NCBI GenBank assembly: GCA_046346965.1
Contig: JAXMHB010000014.1
Span: forward strand, 45,369-109,368
Origin: JAXMHB01 sp046346965
Lineage (GTDB): Bacteria; Pseudomonadota; Gammaproteobacteria; Xanthomonadales; SZUA-5
Length of the DNA stretch: 64,000 nucleotides
Direction of reading: 5' to 3'
This document shows positions 46,172 to 56,262 of this stretch, one piece after another. Each line of letters opens with the position of its first letter. Position 1 is the first letter of the stretch. Below the pieces are notes generated by a model that was not told the origin of the DNA, ran no database searches, and was given only the letters and a program-made list of their open reading frames with translations. Both the position numbers and the translations under genes were made by a program.

Positions 46172-47116
46172 TCACAGGAATCGTCTGCCACCCGCGTAGC
46201 CGATGCCTTTCATCCATTCCTGCTTGATCGCTATGGCCTTCGCCTTGATGGCTTCGACGCTGCCGACGATCCGCCAATACGCCGGTCTGTGCCCTTCACA
46301 TGCCCAGTCCAGTGATCCGGGTCTAGGCCAAGTCGCCGCAATGCCGGCGGCTCCGACTCCCGCAATCGCGCCGCGCTTGTCGGGCGAATCTGTCGGCCGG
46401 TGTAGTCGACCAGTTCGATGTACTGCGCTTCGGTCATCGGTAGCCGAAATACGGACAGTCCGACGAGTGGTCGCAGCGTGTCGTTGCCCTTCTCCGGCGA
46501 CTTGCGCAGTTCGTTGGCGCGATGCTGACGCTGGTGTGGTTGGAGGTCTCGATGTTGCTGGCGATTTTTGCGCGCAGCACGGGGTTGAGGTCGACATAGG
46601 CCATGGCCAGGTAAGCGCTTCTCCTCGTCCGTCAGCAGCTGACATTTGAAGCGGCCTCCCAGAATCGCCCGGTAACCTTGTCCTCGGCGTTGGCCCGGCG
46701 CGCGATGTACTCGTCCAGGACTTCATAAACCACGACAAATCGCACAACCGCATCCGATAGATGTCGATTGACGCCATCAGCGTCGCCTTGCGCGCCTCGT
46801 AGCGTTCTTCGTCGCGAATCGGGTACAGCCGCAGCCAGCGTTCGGCGATCTTCTGGGCCGTCCAGTCGGCGGCAGCAGCAGGTTCGACCGAGACCACGAC
46901 ATGCAGGTGATTGCTCATCACCGCGTAGGCATAGATGCCGACGGCGAAGATCGAGCCGAGCTCCCGGATGCGCGCCTCGACCATGTGCTTGCGCTGCTCG
47001 CGATCAACGCGAGTTAGCGGATCGAAGCCACACAGCCAGGCACGGCACGCAGCGCGTGACGCAGTGGTAGAGGCTATGCCGCCTTCGGCGACAGTGTGGG
47101 CGCGGGCTTGGGTCAT
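46172..47116 (-). pseudogene. Second REP-associated tyrosine transposase, frameshifted
   Basis: Paralogue of the 573-1523 gene: MTQARAHTVA at the start, AVMSNHLHVVVSV with the HUH motif, and RLCDLSWFMK, after which the frame breaks near 46,720. The correct sequence resumes in other frames (for example MTEAQYIELVDYTGRQIRP at 46,437) and the C-terminus (EWMKGIGYA) is back in the original frame. At least three or four single-base changes are needed to restore about 314 residues. As sequenced it cannot make a full enzyme. It lies between attC B and a degenerate attC, so it may have entered the array after the cassettes. Confidence 0.85.
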
Positions 47117-47334
47117 GGCGGCATGATTGCGAGCGGCGAGGGCGCTGTCTGTCGGAGATCTTCGCGACTTTGTGTCAGAATTTTCTCCTATAGAACGATG
47201 GGTGTCCTGGTCTGCTTGTCCTGAACGTGAGCAGCTTCAGTTTGCTCGACGAAGCCGAGGGCAACACCGGGCAGTCCATTCGATCATTCAAGCCGACCGC
47301 GGGACGGGCACTTGGCATTGATCGTGGAGTCAGC
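47117..47334. other. RAYT leader copy and unassigned sequence
   Basis: The first ~100 bases are homologous to the leader of the intact RAYT at 1524-1620 (shared GACAGACAGCGC block), including a decayed GTAG palindrome. The rest holds no recognisable gene. Confidence 0.5.
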
Positions 47335-47361
47335 GCCTAAGCGGCTAACGCGGCGTTAGGC
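47335..47361 (+). repeat. Degenerate or recombined attC site C
   Basis: GCCTAAG, GGCTAAC and GTTAGGC occur within 27 bases. The right end is a good R' site, but the normal stem is missing. It may be the product of a deletion inside an attC. Confidence 0.45.
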
Positions 47362-47374
47362 ATCAGGTCGTGGA

Positions 47375-47925
47375 GTAAGGAATATTGACTGGATCAACAA
47401 TGTTCACGACGTGCTGATGTTCGGATACGCGCAGTTGAGGACGTGGTCGGAGGGCGCCCAAGTAGGGCGCCTGCTGCAAGAAGTGGAAGCAAGTATTGGG
47501 GATTCGCAAAATGCAACATTCCGTAAGCTCAAGTCGGGTGATCTCACCGTCGTCAATTCTTAGAGAGAATAAGCTCCTCGTAACCAGCGGCCTGGAATGC
47601 GCATACTGGCAGTAGAACAGAGGGGCTACACTGGGAGCACATACTCCGAAGTCTCGCGGTGGCCCCGATACAATTGATAATTTAGTCTTTGTCGTGCTCT
47701 CAATGCAACTTGCAGAAGGGCGCACTAAATCCCATTGAATGGTATGAGTCAAAGGGGCTAAAGAAGCCAGATATACCTCGTCTGGTGATGGGAAAGCTAT
47801 TGAAACTGGTCCTCGACGAGCACAAGAAGCGGGGGAGTCTCAATGCTATTGAATTCCCTGCGGGTAAAGGACTTACGGCTGCGGGTGCTTGCCTTGTATT
47901 TGACTATCCGGTAGGTTCAACTTGA
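47375..47925 (+). pseudogene. HNH endonuclease-like cassette gene, frameshifted
   Basis: Across three frames one can read NIDWINNVHDVLMFGYAQLR, then ENKLLVTSGLECAY, then SRGGPDTIDNLVFV and CSQCNLQKGALNPIEWY, ending VFDYPVGST at 47925. Paired Cys motifs (the second as CSQCN) around a G-G-x-D-x-x-x-N-L core are the HNH nuclease pattern. The first Cys pair and the central His are blurred by frameshifts near 47,560-47,620 and 47,695. The protein would be ~180 residues. It precedes an attC left end at 47942, so it is read as a cassette gene, probably a restriction-like nuclease. Confidence 0.55.
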
Positions 47926-47941
47926 TAAATAAAGTGCTGAT

Positions 47942-47948
47942 GCCTAAC
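47942..47948 (+). repeat. Left half of attC site D, cut by IS insertion
   Basis: GCCTAAC follows the HNH-like gene as an R'' site should. Within 3 bases the IS1595-type element begins, and no matching R' was found on its far side. Confidence 0.5.
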
Positions 47949-47950
47949 TA

Positions 47951-49042
47951 TACATGTACCTGATTAGCGCTAATCTTCAGTGCGCATAGTTCGTCGCCAT
48001 CCGGAGCATTCGTTCCGAGTGGGGTCCGCACGTCGCCATGGCTACAGTGAGCCTCGGCACGAGCGCTCGCAAGTCGAAGCGCCGGTTGAAGCGCCAAGTG
48101 GCCTCCGCCAAGTAGCGCCGAGCATATTTCTGCTGTCGGATCGAGTGGTACACGCCGGAGAGCGAGCGCTTGATGTTTGCCAGCACCACGTTGACCCAGC
48201 GCGCGCTTGTCGTCTGCGTTCGCTCGCGGCGCCCGGACGCGACAACCGTGGTGCGTGCATGGCCTTGGTCTTCGAGCGCGTTGAACGCGCCAAGCCCATC
48301 GGTGTACACCTCACATTCTGGATCCAGGCGGCGCGCGGCCCAATCAGCCACTGCGGCCTTGTCGAAGGTCGGACCGGCTCGGCCACGGCGTACAGCACCT
48401 TCTCCATCGTCTCGTCGGTCTGTACGGCGATCAGAAAGGCCTGCTTGTTGGGAGAGCCGCGCCCCGGCTTGGCGCCATTGATCTCGCCGCCCAGGTAGGC
48501 GTCGTCGATCTGCACGAAGCCCTCGAGCCTGCGGGCCCTTCGCGTGCGGTCATGGCCTGCATGATCTCGTTTCGTTCGCCATGCGGTGCGATAGCAGACG
48601 CCCAGATGGCGCTTGAGCTCCAGGGCCGGAGAGGTTGGTCTCGCCGCGCTGAGCAAGTACATCGCAAGGAACCAAAGACGCAGGGGCAGCTTGGAGGATT
48701 GGAACAGCGTACCGCTGACTAGCGAAGTCTGACGGCCGCACGCGGTGCACTCGAGATAGAGCTGCCCACCGCGCTCGAAACGACGGCAGGTGACATGGCT
48801 GCACTTTGGGCAGACGAAGCCCTGCGGCCAGCGCGCACGCTCCAGCGCCTCCCGACACCCCGCCTCGCTGCCATAGCTCGCCATGAACTCCGCCACCGAC
48901 AGACCCTTCTGGAACTGCACCTGGTTCATTGCCATCGCCACTCTCCTGGCTCTCAATGGCACCAAGATCCCACCCGGCCGTCTCACAGGCTGAGACAGAC
49001 CACTGACGACTACTGAGGTTCGACGCTAATCAGGTACATGTA
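47951..49042. mobile_element. IS1595-family insertion sequence, ~1.09 kb
   Basis: Terminal inverted repeats are perfect over 19 bases: TACATGTACCTGATTAGCG at 47951-47969 and its complement at 49024-49042. One transposase gene fills the element. Eight bases on either side (CCTAACTA and TGGACTCC) do not match, so no target duplication is visible. Confidence 0.85.
47977..48935 (-). pseudogene. IS1595-family transposase, frameshifted
   Basis: Starts at MAMNQVQFQKGLSVAEFM (48935). A zinc ribbon (CPKC ... CTACGRQTS) is followed by SGTLFQSSKLPLRLWFLAMY. The DDE domain begins with LEGFVQIDDAYLGGEINGAK. A compensated pair of frameshifts lies at about 48,520-48,590. A further frameshift near 48,370 moves the end of the protein (DPECEVYTDGLGAFN to MLRMATNYAH) to another frame. 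Restored length is ~318 residues, normal for IS1595. As written it is inactive, yet the terminal repeats are perfect, which argues that the insertion is recent or that the frameshifts are artefacts. Confidence 0.85.
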
Positions 49043-49157
49043 TGGACTCCCCCGCCGACCACTGACGTGTGCGTTGCTTTTGACGCCTGCTGACGCGCTG
49101 ATCGTCGGTCTGTGCAAACGGCACATACGTGTATTCGGTTTTGGCTAGCGCTTTAGC

Positions 49158-49726
49158 TCAGTGGGCGCGGCGTTCGGTGAGCTGCTTGGAGTCGTTGAAC
49201 GTTCGCTCGCGCTGGTCGGGGATCGCGCGATGTGTACTGGGTGTTCCGTGCCTCACTCGCCCCCAACTCTGCGGCCAGAAAGGCGCGCGCGATGCGGCTG
49301 TCGCGCTTTGACGGTTAGGGGCGGAGACGCCGAGGACCGGCGACCTCGTCGACTTCCAGGCCTGCGAAGTAGCGCAGTTCGGCGACGCGCTCCAGGCGTG
49401 GGTCCAGCTCACCCAGTCGGCGCATGGCCTGGTCGATGCGTATTTCCAGGGCCGCCAGCGAGACCGCCTGCGCGCCGCCGCGGCGATCGGCCTGCCGGGC
49501 GCGGGCGTGGTCGATGATGATCTGGCGCATGGCCTGGGCGGCGGTGGCGAGTGCAGATGGTTGTGGCTGGTACTCGCCCTCATGGCCACACAGCTTCAGA
49601 TAGGCCTCGTTGACCAGCGCCCGCGTCTCCAGCGTCGCGCCGCGCACATGCCGCGCCGCCCGCTCGCGCCAGCAGGCGCAGCTCCTCGATCACCGTGGCG
49701 CTGAAGGCCTCTGGCGGATGGGTCAT
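49158..49726 (-). pseudogene. ECF-type RNA polymerase sigma factor, frameshifted
   Basis: Start MTHPPEAFSATVIEELRLLA at 49726. In the next frame comes the region 2 sequence LVNEAYLKLCGHEGEYQPQP, AMRQIIIDHARARQADRRGG and then LDPRLERVAELRYFAGLEVDEVA. The region 4 helix-turn-helix continues after another shift (LGVSAP...). At least three frameshifts. It resembles the two intact ECF sigma factors at 52.6 and 62.1 kb, and like them sits beside a receptor-like kinase. Here the two genes are divergent rather than in one operon. Confidence 0.8.
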
Positions 49727-49880
49727 CCGTGTGACCAATGTAGACTTGGACCCGCAGTGTAGCAGTGCCCGGCGCGGCGGGCGCCGGCGCCACGCCCTCG
49801 TGCCGAGGCTGCGCACTCGTCTATCACTGGCAGACCGCCTGGAGACCATCGATGTAGGCTGACCGGGGCCTGGGACAGCG

Positions 49881-52520
49881 GTGTTCGAGCAACTGGTGGC
49901 GCTGCCGGCGGCAGAGCGCAGCGCCGCGTTGCCGACACTGGTCGCCGGCGATGCCGAGTTGATGCGCGCGGTGCAGCGACTGCTGGATGCCGATGCCGAC
50001 AGCGTGGCCGAGGCGCGATTGCCCTCGGTGCCGAGCGACCGGCTGGCGCGCAGCCTGGGCGAGGCGGCGAGCGGGTCAGCACATCGATCGCTGCGCCCGC
50101 CAGGCCTGCTGGGCGAGGGCGGCATGGGCAGCGTCTGGCTGGCGGAGCGCCATGATGTGGGCTTCACCCAACGCGCGGCGCTGAAGCGCATCCGCGCGAT
50201 CGGCCTCGGTCCGGCGGCGCGGGCGCGCTTTGCGGCCGAGCAGCGCATCCTGGCGCGGCTCAGCCATCCGAATATCGCCGGGTCGACGGCGGCATCGACG
50301 AGGCCGGCCAGCCTCTTTCTGGCCATCGAGTACGTCGAAGGCCTGCCGCTGACCGAGTACGTCGACCGTGCCGAACTCGATCTCAACGCCATCCTGCGGC
50401 TGTTCCTGGAGGCCTGCGCCGCCGTGGCGCACGCCCATCAGCAGCTGGTGATCCACCGAGACCTCAAGCCCTCGAACATCCTGGTCGATCAGTCCGGGCG
50501 CGTGAAGCTGCTGGATTTCGGTATCGCCAAACTGCTCGACGAGTTCGACGCGCCGCAGATCATGCTCACCGCGACCGGCGTGCGCCTATACACCCCGGGT
50601 TACGCCGCGCCGGAGAAGCCGGTGCGGCAATCCGGTCGGCACCACTACCGACGTGTTCGCGCTCGGCGTGCTGCTGTACGAGCTGGTCTCCGGGCGACGC
50701 CCTTCGAGGTGCCCAGTTTGAGCCCGATCGACTGGGAGCGCGCGCTGCTGACCGAGGAGCCGCTGCCGCCCAGTCGTCGGCCGGCCGACGATGCCCACCG
50801 GCCGGCGGTGCTGCGCCTGCGGGCGGATTCTGATGCGATCGTGCTCAAGGCCCTGCGTCGCGACAGCGCCGAGCGCTATCCGAGCGTCGATGCGCTGGCC
50901 GCCGACCTGCGCGCTGCAGGCGGCTGCCGGTGAAGGCGCGACGCGGCAGTCGTCGTGATCGCTTCTACAAGTTTCTGCGTCGCCACGCGCTGGCGGTCGG
51001 CGCCGGCAGCGTTGCCGTGCTGGCGTTGGTGATCGGCCTGGGGAGGTGGCGCTGCGCAGGCCGAACGGGCCGCCATCGAGCGCGATCACGCCCGCCGCGA
51101 GGCACTGACGGCCGAGCGCAGCCTGCGCTTTCTGACGCGCGTGCTTGAACTGGCCGATCCCGGCGAAGCCCGTGGCGCCACTGTCACCGCGCGCGATCTG
51201 CTCGACCGCGGCGCTCGTGGCATCGCCAGCGAACTGCGCGAGGAGCCCGCAGTGCGGGCGCGCCTGCAGATCACGAAGGCGAGGCCTGCGCCGGACTGGG
51301 ATTGCGCCGCAGGCGCTGGAACTGGCGCAGAGCGCCTGGCAAGGACGCCGCCGGCAGCGCTGATCCGAGCTGCAGGCGCGCGCCTTGAGCAGTCTGGCCG
51401 CGGCCGAGGCGCAGCGCGGTCTGGGCGCGCAGGCCGAGGGTCATCTGCGCCAGGCGCTGGCGCTGGCGCTGCCGGCGGAACCTGCGGGCTGAGTTGCTGC
51501 GTGCCGATCTGGAACTGGCCTGGCCACGTTGCTCGCCGGCGCCACCCGGCTGGACGAGGCCGAGCCCTGGTTCGCCGCCGGCCGGCGCGGCAGCGGCGTG
51601 GTGCTGGGCGCGGTCGATCCGGGGTGTGGTGACGCCCTATTCCTCCTACCTGTGCGTCGCCGGGGCCGCGTCCAGGAGGCCGACGCTGCTGGTGGACGCG
51701 CCGTAGCGGGTGCGCCGCGAGCGCAGCGAGGACGATCCGCTGCGCGCCGGCCGGCGGCGCAGCTGGCCACCAATTTGATCCGCCAGGACGCGCCGCGGAG
51801 GCGATCGCGCTGGGGCAGCAGGAGGCGCTGGAAGCCAAGCGCAAGATCTACGGCGATACCCACCCTTCGGTCGATCTGACCCGCCACACCCGGCTGGCCG
51901 CCGGTGAGCTCGGCCGCTGGCCGAGGCCGAGGCGCTATCACCGAACTGCTGCCGCGCACGCGCGAGCGCAGCGGCGCGGCGCATCCGCGCACCGCGGCCA
52001 GCGAAGCCGCGCTGGCGCGTGGCATTCGAGACCGACCGGCGCCGCGCTAGCCTTGCCGCTGTGGGAGCAGGCGCTGTCGACCGCGCTGGCGCAGTGGGGC
52101 GAGGCCGATACCGCAGTGGCGATCGTGCGTCTGGGGCGGGCGCAGACGCTGATCGCGCTGAATCGCGCCGACGAGGCGCGCGGCGAACTGGATCGCGCCG
52201 TCGCCAGTTACCGGGCGCTGGGCGCCAGCAGTCGCGGTGGCCTGGCGCGCAGCCTGGCCGAACGCGCCCGCGTGCTACTGATGCTGGGCAGCCCGACCGA
52301 GGCCTGCGCGGATGTCACCGCGGCCGAGCAGGCACTGCCCGACACCCGCAACGCCGCTGCGGCCTATGTGCAGGCGGTCCGGGCCGACTGTCAGCTGGCG
52401 CAGGGACAGCCAGAGGCCGCTCGGCAAGCGCTGACGCAGGCGCTAGCGAACCTCGGCGAGCACGCTGTTTCGGGCTTTGATGCGCAATACGTCCGGGCTT
52501 TGCGCACCCGGCTGGACTGA
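49881..52520 (+). pseudogene. Membrane serine/threonine kinase with TPR-like sensor, multiply frameshifted
   Basis: The N-terminal kinase frame reads LLGEGGMGSVWLAERHD, HQQLVIHRDLKPSNILV and KLLDFGIAKLL in order, then breaks at about 50,610 after GYAAPE. The missing TTTDVFALGVLLYELVSG segment is present in another frame. A membrane helix (HALAVGAGSVAVLALVIGL) lies at ~50,980-51,040, followed by a helical repeat region in at least five frame pieces. The final piece is intact (LSTALAQWGEADTAVAIVRL to YVRALRTRLD) and stops at 52520. No in-frame nonsense codons are needed to explain it, only one-base indels. It is similar in plan to the intact kinases at 53.1 and 59.9 kb. Confidence 0.85.
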
Positions 52521-52580
52521 GCGCGGCGTAGCGCCGTCGGCTGCCGCTATGCTCGCGGGCCCCTGGCCTGGACCGCTGCC

Positions 52581-53150
52581 ATGATCACGGATCTGCTGCA
52601 ACGCTGGCGCGCTGGCGACCGCTCGGTGGAGCCGGCGCTGATGGATCTGGCCTATCCGACGCTGCTGGAACTGGCCCAGGGCCAGGCCCGCCGCAACGGC
52701 GGCGTGCTGACGCTGCAGGCCACCGAACTGGCGCACGAAGCCTATGCCAAGCTGCTGCAGCAACGCGCCGTGCCGTGGGAGAACCGCGAGCACTTCTTCG
52801 CGATCGCCGCGACCGTGATCCGCCGCGTGGTCGTCGACTATCTGCGTCTGCGCCACCGCGACAAGCGCGGCGGCAAGCTGCCCTTTGTGTCGCTGGATAC
52901 ACTCGACGAGCGCGACACGCCCGGCATCGACGAGTCGGTCGACTGGATCAGCGTCGACCAAGCCCTCGATGAGTTCGCCGCGGTGGACCCGGTGGCGGCG
53001 CGGGTGGTCGAACTCAAGTTCTTCTCCGGCATGAGCACCGAGCAGATCGCCAGTGTGATGGGCAGCTCCGTCGCCACCGTCGGTCGCCAGTGGCGGCTGG
53101 CGCGCGCGTGGCTGGGCCAGCGTCTGGGTGTAGACGACAGCGATCCATGA
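52581..53150 (+). CDS. ECF-subfamily RNA polymerase sigma factor
   Basis: 189 residues from the ATG at 52581. Region 2 spans LQATELAHEAYAKLL and HFFAIAATVIRRVVVDYLR; region 4 is AARVVELKFFSGMSTEQIAS plus VATVGRQWRLARAWLG. This is the ECF type that is regularly encoded with a serine/threonine kinase. Its stop overlaps the kinase start (ATGA at 53147-53150), so translation is coupled. The kinase presumably phosphorylates the sigma factor or an associated regulator; that is an inference from known ECF/kinase pairs. No anti-sigma gene is present. Confidence 0.92.
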   Translation: MITDLLQRWRAGDRSVEPALMDLAYPTLLELAQGQARRNGGVLTLQATELAHEAYAKLLQQRAVPWENREHFFAIAATVIRRVVVDYLRLRHRDKRGGKLPFVSLDTLDERDTPGIDESVDWISVDQALDEFAAVDPVAARVVELKFFSGMSTEQIASVMGSSVATVGRQWRLARAWLGQRLGVDDSDP

Positions 53151-55612
53151 GCGGCCGTCTGCAGGCGCTGTTTGATGCCGCCGTGGACTTGCCGCCGGCG
53201 GATTGCGCAGCCTTTTTGGATCGCGAGTGTGCGGACGATCCGGCGCTGCGCGAGCAGTTGCGCAGCCTGCTGGCGGTTGATCGCCGTCTGCAGCACACCA
53301 CCGTCACCCCGGTGACACCGGCCCCGCTGCTGTGGGCGGGCGCGCTGACGGCTGGCGTGCGCCCGGGACAGCGTCTGGGCGCCTTCCGCGTCTGCGAGCC
53401 GCTGGGTCAGGGCGGTATGGGCGTGGTGTTCCGCGGCGAGCGCTGTGACGGGCCGGTGCAGCAGCAGGTGGCGATCAAAGTGGTCCGCCGCGAGTACCTG
53501 GAAGCCGATGTGCTGCGCCGTTTCGAGCTGGAGCGGCAGACGCTGGCGACGCTGGACCATCCCTACATCGCGCGTCTGCTGGACGCCGCCCAGCTGGATG
53601 ACGGCACGCCTTACTTCGTCATGGAGCTGGTCACCGGAGCGCCGATCACCGAGTACTGCAGTCAGCAGCAGCTGCCGCTGCGCGAGCGCCTGCAGCTGAT
53701 GCGCCACGTCTGCCAGGCGGTCGCGCACGCGCATCGCCATCTGATCGTCCATCGCGATCTGAAGCCCGGCAACATTCTGGTCAGCAGCGACGCGCTGCCC
53801 AAACTGCTCGATTTCGGCATCGCCAAGCGCCTCGGCACGCTGGCGCCCGAGCAAACCGGCACCGGCCGCCAGTTCTTCTCGCCCGGCTACTCGGCGCCAG
53901 AGCAGTTTCGCGGCGATCCGGTGCACGTGGGCTGCGACATCTACGCGCTCGGCGTGCTGCTGTACGAGCTGCTGGCCGGCTGTCGTCCCTTCGATTTCAG
54001 CGGGCTCAGCCTGGGCCAGATCGAGGCCCTGCTCGACAGCCGCCCGGCGCCAGCGCCGAGCACACGCGTCCACGGCGCGGCGCGGCGGGCGCTGCGGGGC
54101 GATCTGGATGACATCGTGCTGCGCTGCCTGCGCAAGGCGCCCGCCGAGCGCTACGGCTCGGTGGAACAGCTGGACGCCGACCTCGGTCACTACCTGAGTG
54201 GCCAACCGGTATCCGCCCGCGGCGGCCACACCTGGTATCGCTGGCGCAAATTCCTCGCCCGCCATCGCTGGGCGGCCGGTACCGCAGCGCTGTCGGCGCT
54301 GGCGCTCACCGGCGCCTCGGCATTGCTGTGGCAGCAGAACCTGGCGCTGCGCAGCGAGCGCGATCTCTCGCGGCAGGCGCTGCAGCTGATGCAGGATGCC
54401 TTCGCCGCCGCCGATCCGATCCGCACCTCGGGCGCCGATATCAGCGCCCGGCAGATCCTCGATTCCGCCCAGCACCGGCTCGACAGCGTGGCCGATCAGC
54501 CGGCGCTGTACGCGACGCTGGCGCACAGCATCGCCGAGGTGAATCTCTCGCTCGGCCAGACCGAAGCTGCCACCACGCTGCTGGGGCGCGCCGTGACCGC
54601 GGCGGCCGCGGCCGGCTGGAGCGCCGCCGCGCAGAGCGCGCTGCAGGTGCGCTACGCGCGGGCGCTGGTGAACGCCGATCAACTCGACCGCGCCGAGCAG
54701 GCCCTGGACGCGGCGCGCACGCTGCTGCCGGACCCGGGCGCGGACTGGTCGCTGCAGCAGGCGCGCGTGCAGAGCCGGCGCGGCGAGCACGCGGCGGCCA
54801 TCGCGCAGCTGCGCGCGCTGGTCGCGCAGATCCAGACGCGCCCGCCCACCGATGAATTCGCCACCGGCGTGCGGCTGTCGCTGGCGGATGCGCTGGCCGT
54901 CGCCGGGCGCACCTCCGAGGTGCTGGTGGTGCTCGACCAGATCCTCGACTGGCAGCGCCAGCTGCTGCCGGCCACCCATCCGCAGGTGCTGCGCACGCGC
55001 ATGCGCCGGGTCAGCGCGCTGCGCAGCGCCGAGCGCCTGGAGGAAGCACGCGCCGGGGCCGCCGAACTGGTCGATGCGGTGGTCAAAGTCTTTGGCGATG
55101 ACAGCGCCGAGGCCTCCTACGGCTACAACAGCCTGGCGCGCACGCTGGAAGCGCTGGGCCGCAGCGAGGCGGCGCTCGCGGCCTATCGCAAGGCGCTGGC
55201 GGCGGCGCAACGCGCGCACGGACGCGATCACGCCAATACCCGGCGGATCGAGTTCAATCTGGCCTTCACGCTGGACCGCTTGGGCGGCCATGCCGAGGAA
55301 GCCGAGGCCCACTATCGCGAGGCGCTGCTGCAGAGCGAGCTGCGCGCCGGTCCGCAGAGCCCGATGGCGGTGTATTTCCGGCTCTACTACGCGCGCTTTC
55401 TCGATCGCGAGGGCCGTAGCGACGCCGCGCTGCGGCTGCTGACCCCCGGCGATGGCTGGCTCGGCATCAGCACCTCCGATCCCGAGAACCGCGCCCAGTA
55501 TCTGCAAACCCTGGCGGCGCTGCGCGCGCGCCTGTGCCCGGCGCCGACCGCGGCGAGCAACGCTTGCCAGCGCGCCGAGGACTGGTTGCAGCGGCCGGCA
55601 CCGACGCCCTGA
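53147..55612 (+). CDS. Receptor-like serine/threonine protein kinase with periplasmic TPR domain
   Basis: 821 residues from the ATG at 53147. An ~80-residue helical N-terminus precedes the kinase. The kinase has GQGGMGVVFRGE near 88 and VAIKVV. The catalytic loop is HRDLKPGNILV near 202, followed by DFGIAKRLG and SAPEQFRGDP. One transmembrane helix (~375-395, WAAGTAALSALALTGASALLW) leads to ~420 residues of TPR-like helical repeats, predicted periplasmic. All catalytic residues are present. It is translationally coupled to the ECF sigma gene, so it probably links an envelope signal to that sigma factor. Confidence 0.92.
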   Translation: MSGRLQALFDAAVDLPPADCAAFLDRECADDPALREQLRSLLAVDRRLQHTTVTPVTPAPLLWAGALTAGVRPGQRLGAFRVCEPLGQGGMGVVFRGERCDGPVQQQVAIKVVRREYLEADVLRRFELERQTLATLDHPYIARLLDAAQLDDGTPYFVMELVTGAPITEYCSQQQLPLRERLQLMRHVCQAVAHAHRHLIVHRDLKPGNILVSSDALPKLLDFGIAKRLGTLAPEQTGTGRQFFSPGYSAPEQFRGDPVHVGCDIYALGVLLYELLAGCRPFDFSGLSLGQIEALLDSRPAPAPSTRVHGAARRALRGDLDDIVLRCLRKAPAERYGSVEQLDADLGHYLSGQPVSARGGHTWYRWRKFLARHRWAAGTAALSALALTGASALLWQQNLALRSERDLSRQALQLMQDAFAAADPIRTSGADISARQILDSAQHRLDSVADQPALYATLAHSIAEVNLSLGQTEAATTLLGRAVTAAAAAGWSAAAQSALQVRYARALVNADQLDRAEQALDAARTLLPDPGADWSLQQARVQSRRGEHAAAIAQLRALVAQIQTRPPTDEFATGVRLSLADALAVAGRTSEVLVVLDQILDWQRQLLPATHPQVLRTRMRRVSALRSAERLEEARAGAAELVDAVVKVFGDDSAEASYGYNSLARTLEALGRSEAALAAYRKALAAAQRAHGRDHANTRRIEFNLAFTLDRLGGHAEEAEAHYREALLQSELRAGPQSPMAVYFRLYYARFLDREGRSDAALRLLTPGDGWLGISTSDPENRAQYLQTLAALRARLCPAPTAASNACQRAEDWLQRPAPTP

Positions 55613-55682
55613 TCGAGTTTGCCGCCGGGTGACGAGTAGGCCCGACGCAAGACCCCACCCTGAACCCTTGAGGAGATGAGCC

Positions 55683-56111
55683 ATGAAAGCCCTGTGGATT
55701 GCCGCCTTGTGCGCGGCCGGCGCCGTCCAGGCCGCCAACGAGACCTGTGACACCGACCCCAACGCCGGCTGCCCGCCGGGCGAGGTGCTGACCTGGCAGA
55801 AAGCCTGTCCGATGGGCGGCCCGGTGGCCTCCTGCTTCCTGATCAGCCAGCCGCCCCCGGCCGAGATTCTGTGCGCCAGCGGCTACGGCACGGTCAACTG
55901 CGAGGCCTGGCCGCAATCGAACGGACTGACCTATCGCTACTACTGGTCGGTGATCAACGGCGTTGCGCCGGGCTACATCACCCAGGAATTCGATCCGATG
56001 CTCTACGGCAACTGCACGCCCGGCCAGCCTGGACGCGTCGCCGTCACCGTGGTGGCGCCCGACGGCAGCGCGAGCAGCGCCAGCGTGCGCTTCCTGTGCG
56101 AGCGGCCGTGA
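55683..56111 (+). CDS. Small secreted cysteine-rich protein
   Basis: 142 residues with a signal peptide (MKALWIAALCAAGAVQA) and a strong GAGGAGATGAG ribosome-binding site. The mature part has eight Cys (ETC, NAGC, KAC, ASC, ILC, VNC, GNC, FLC), an even number suited to disulfides. It ends in a beta-rich segment (VAVTVVAPDGSASSASVRFL), suggesting an Ig-like fold. Family not recognised. It follows the ECF/kinase operon after 70 bases on the same strand and may be a target of that sigma factor. Confidence 0.75.
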   Translation: MKALWIAALCAAGAVQAANETCDTDPNAGCPPGEVLTWQKACPMGGPVASCFLISQPPPAEILCASGYGTVNCEAWPQSNGLTYRYYWSVINGVAPGYITQEFDPMLYGNCTPGQPGRVAVTVVAPDGSASSASVRFLCERP

Positions 56112-56262
56112 GGCGGACGGCTGGCTGAGCCGGCCGGCTGATCGAGTTTTTGCGCAGATGGCGAGTAGAGGGGCAGGCGGCGATCACGATCCCCGGGATC
56201 GCCACCTCGCGCAGCGGCGACAGACCGCTCGCGTCCCTGCACACCCAACTCAGGAGTTCCCC

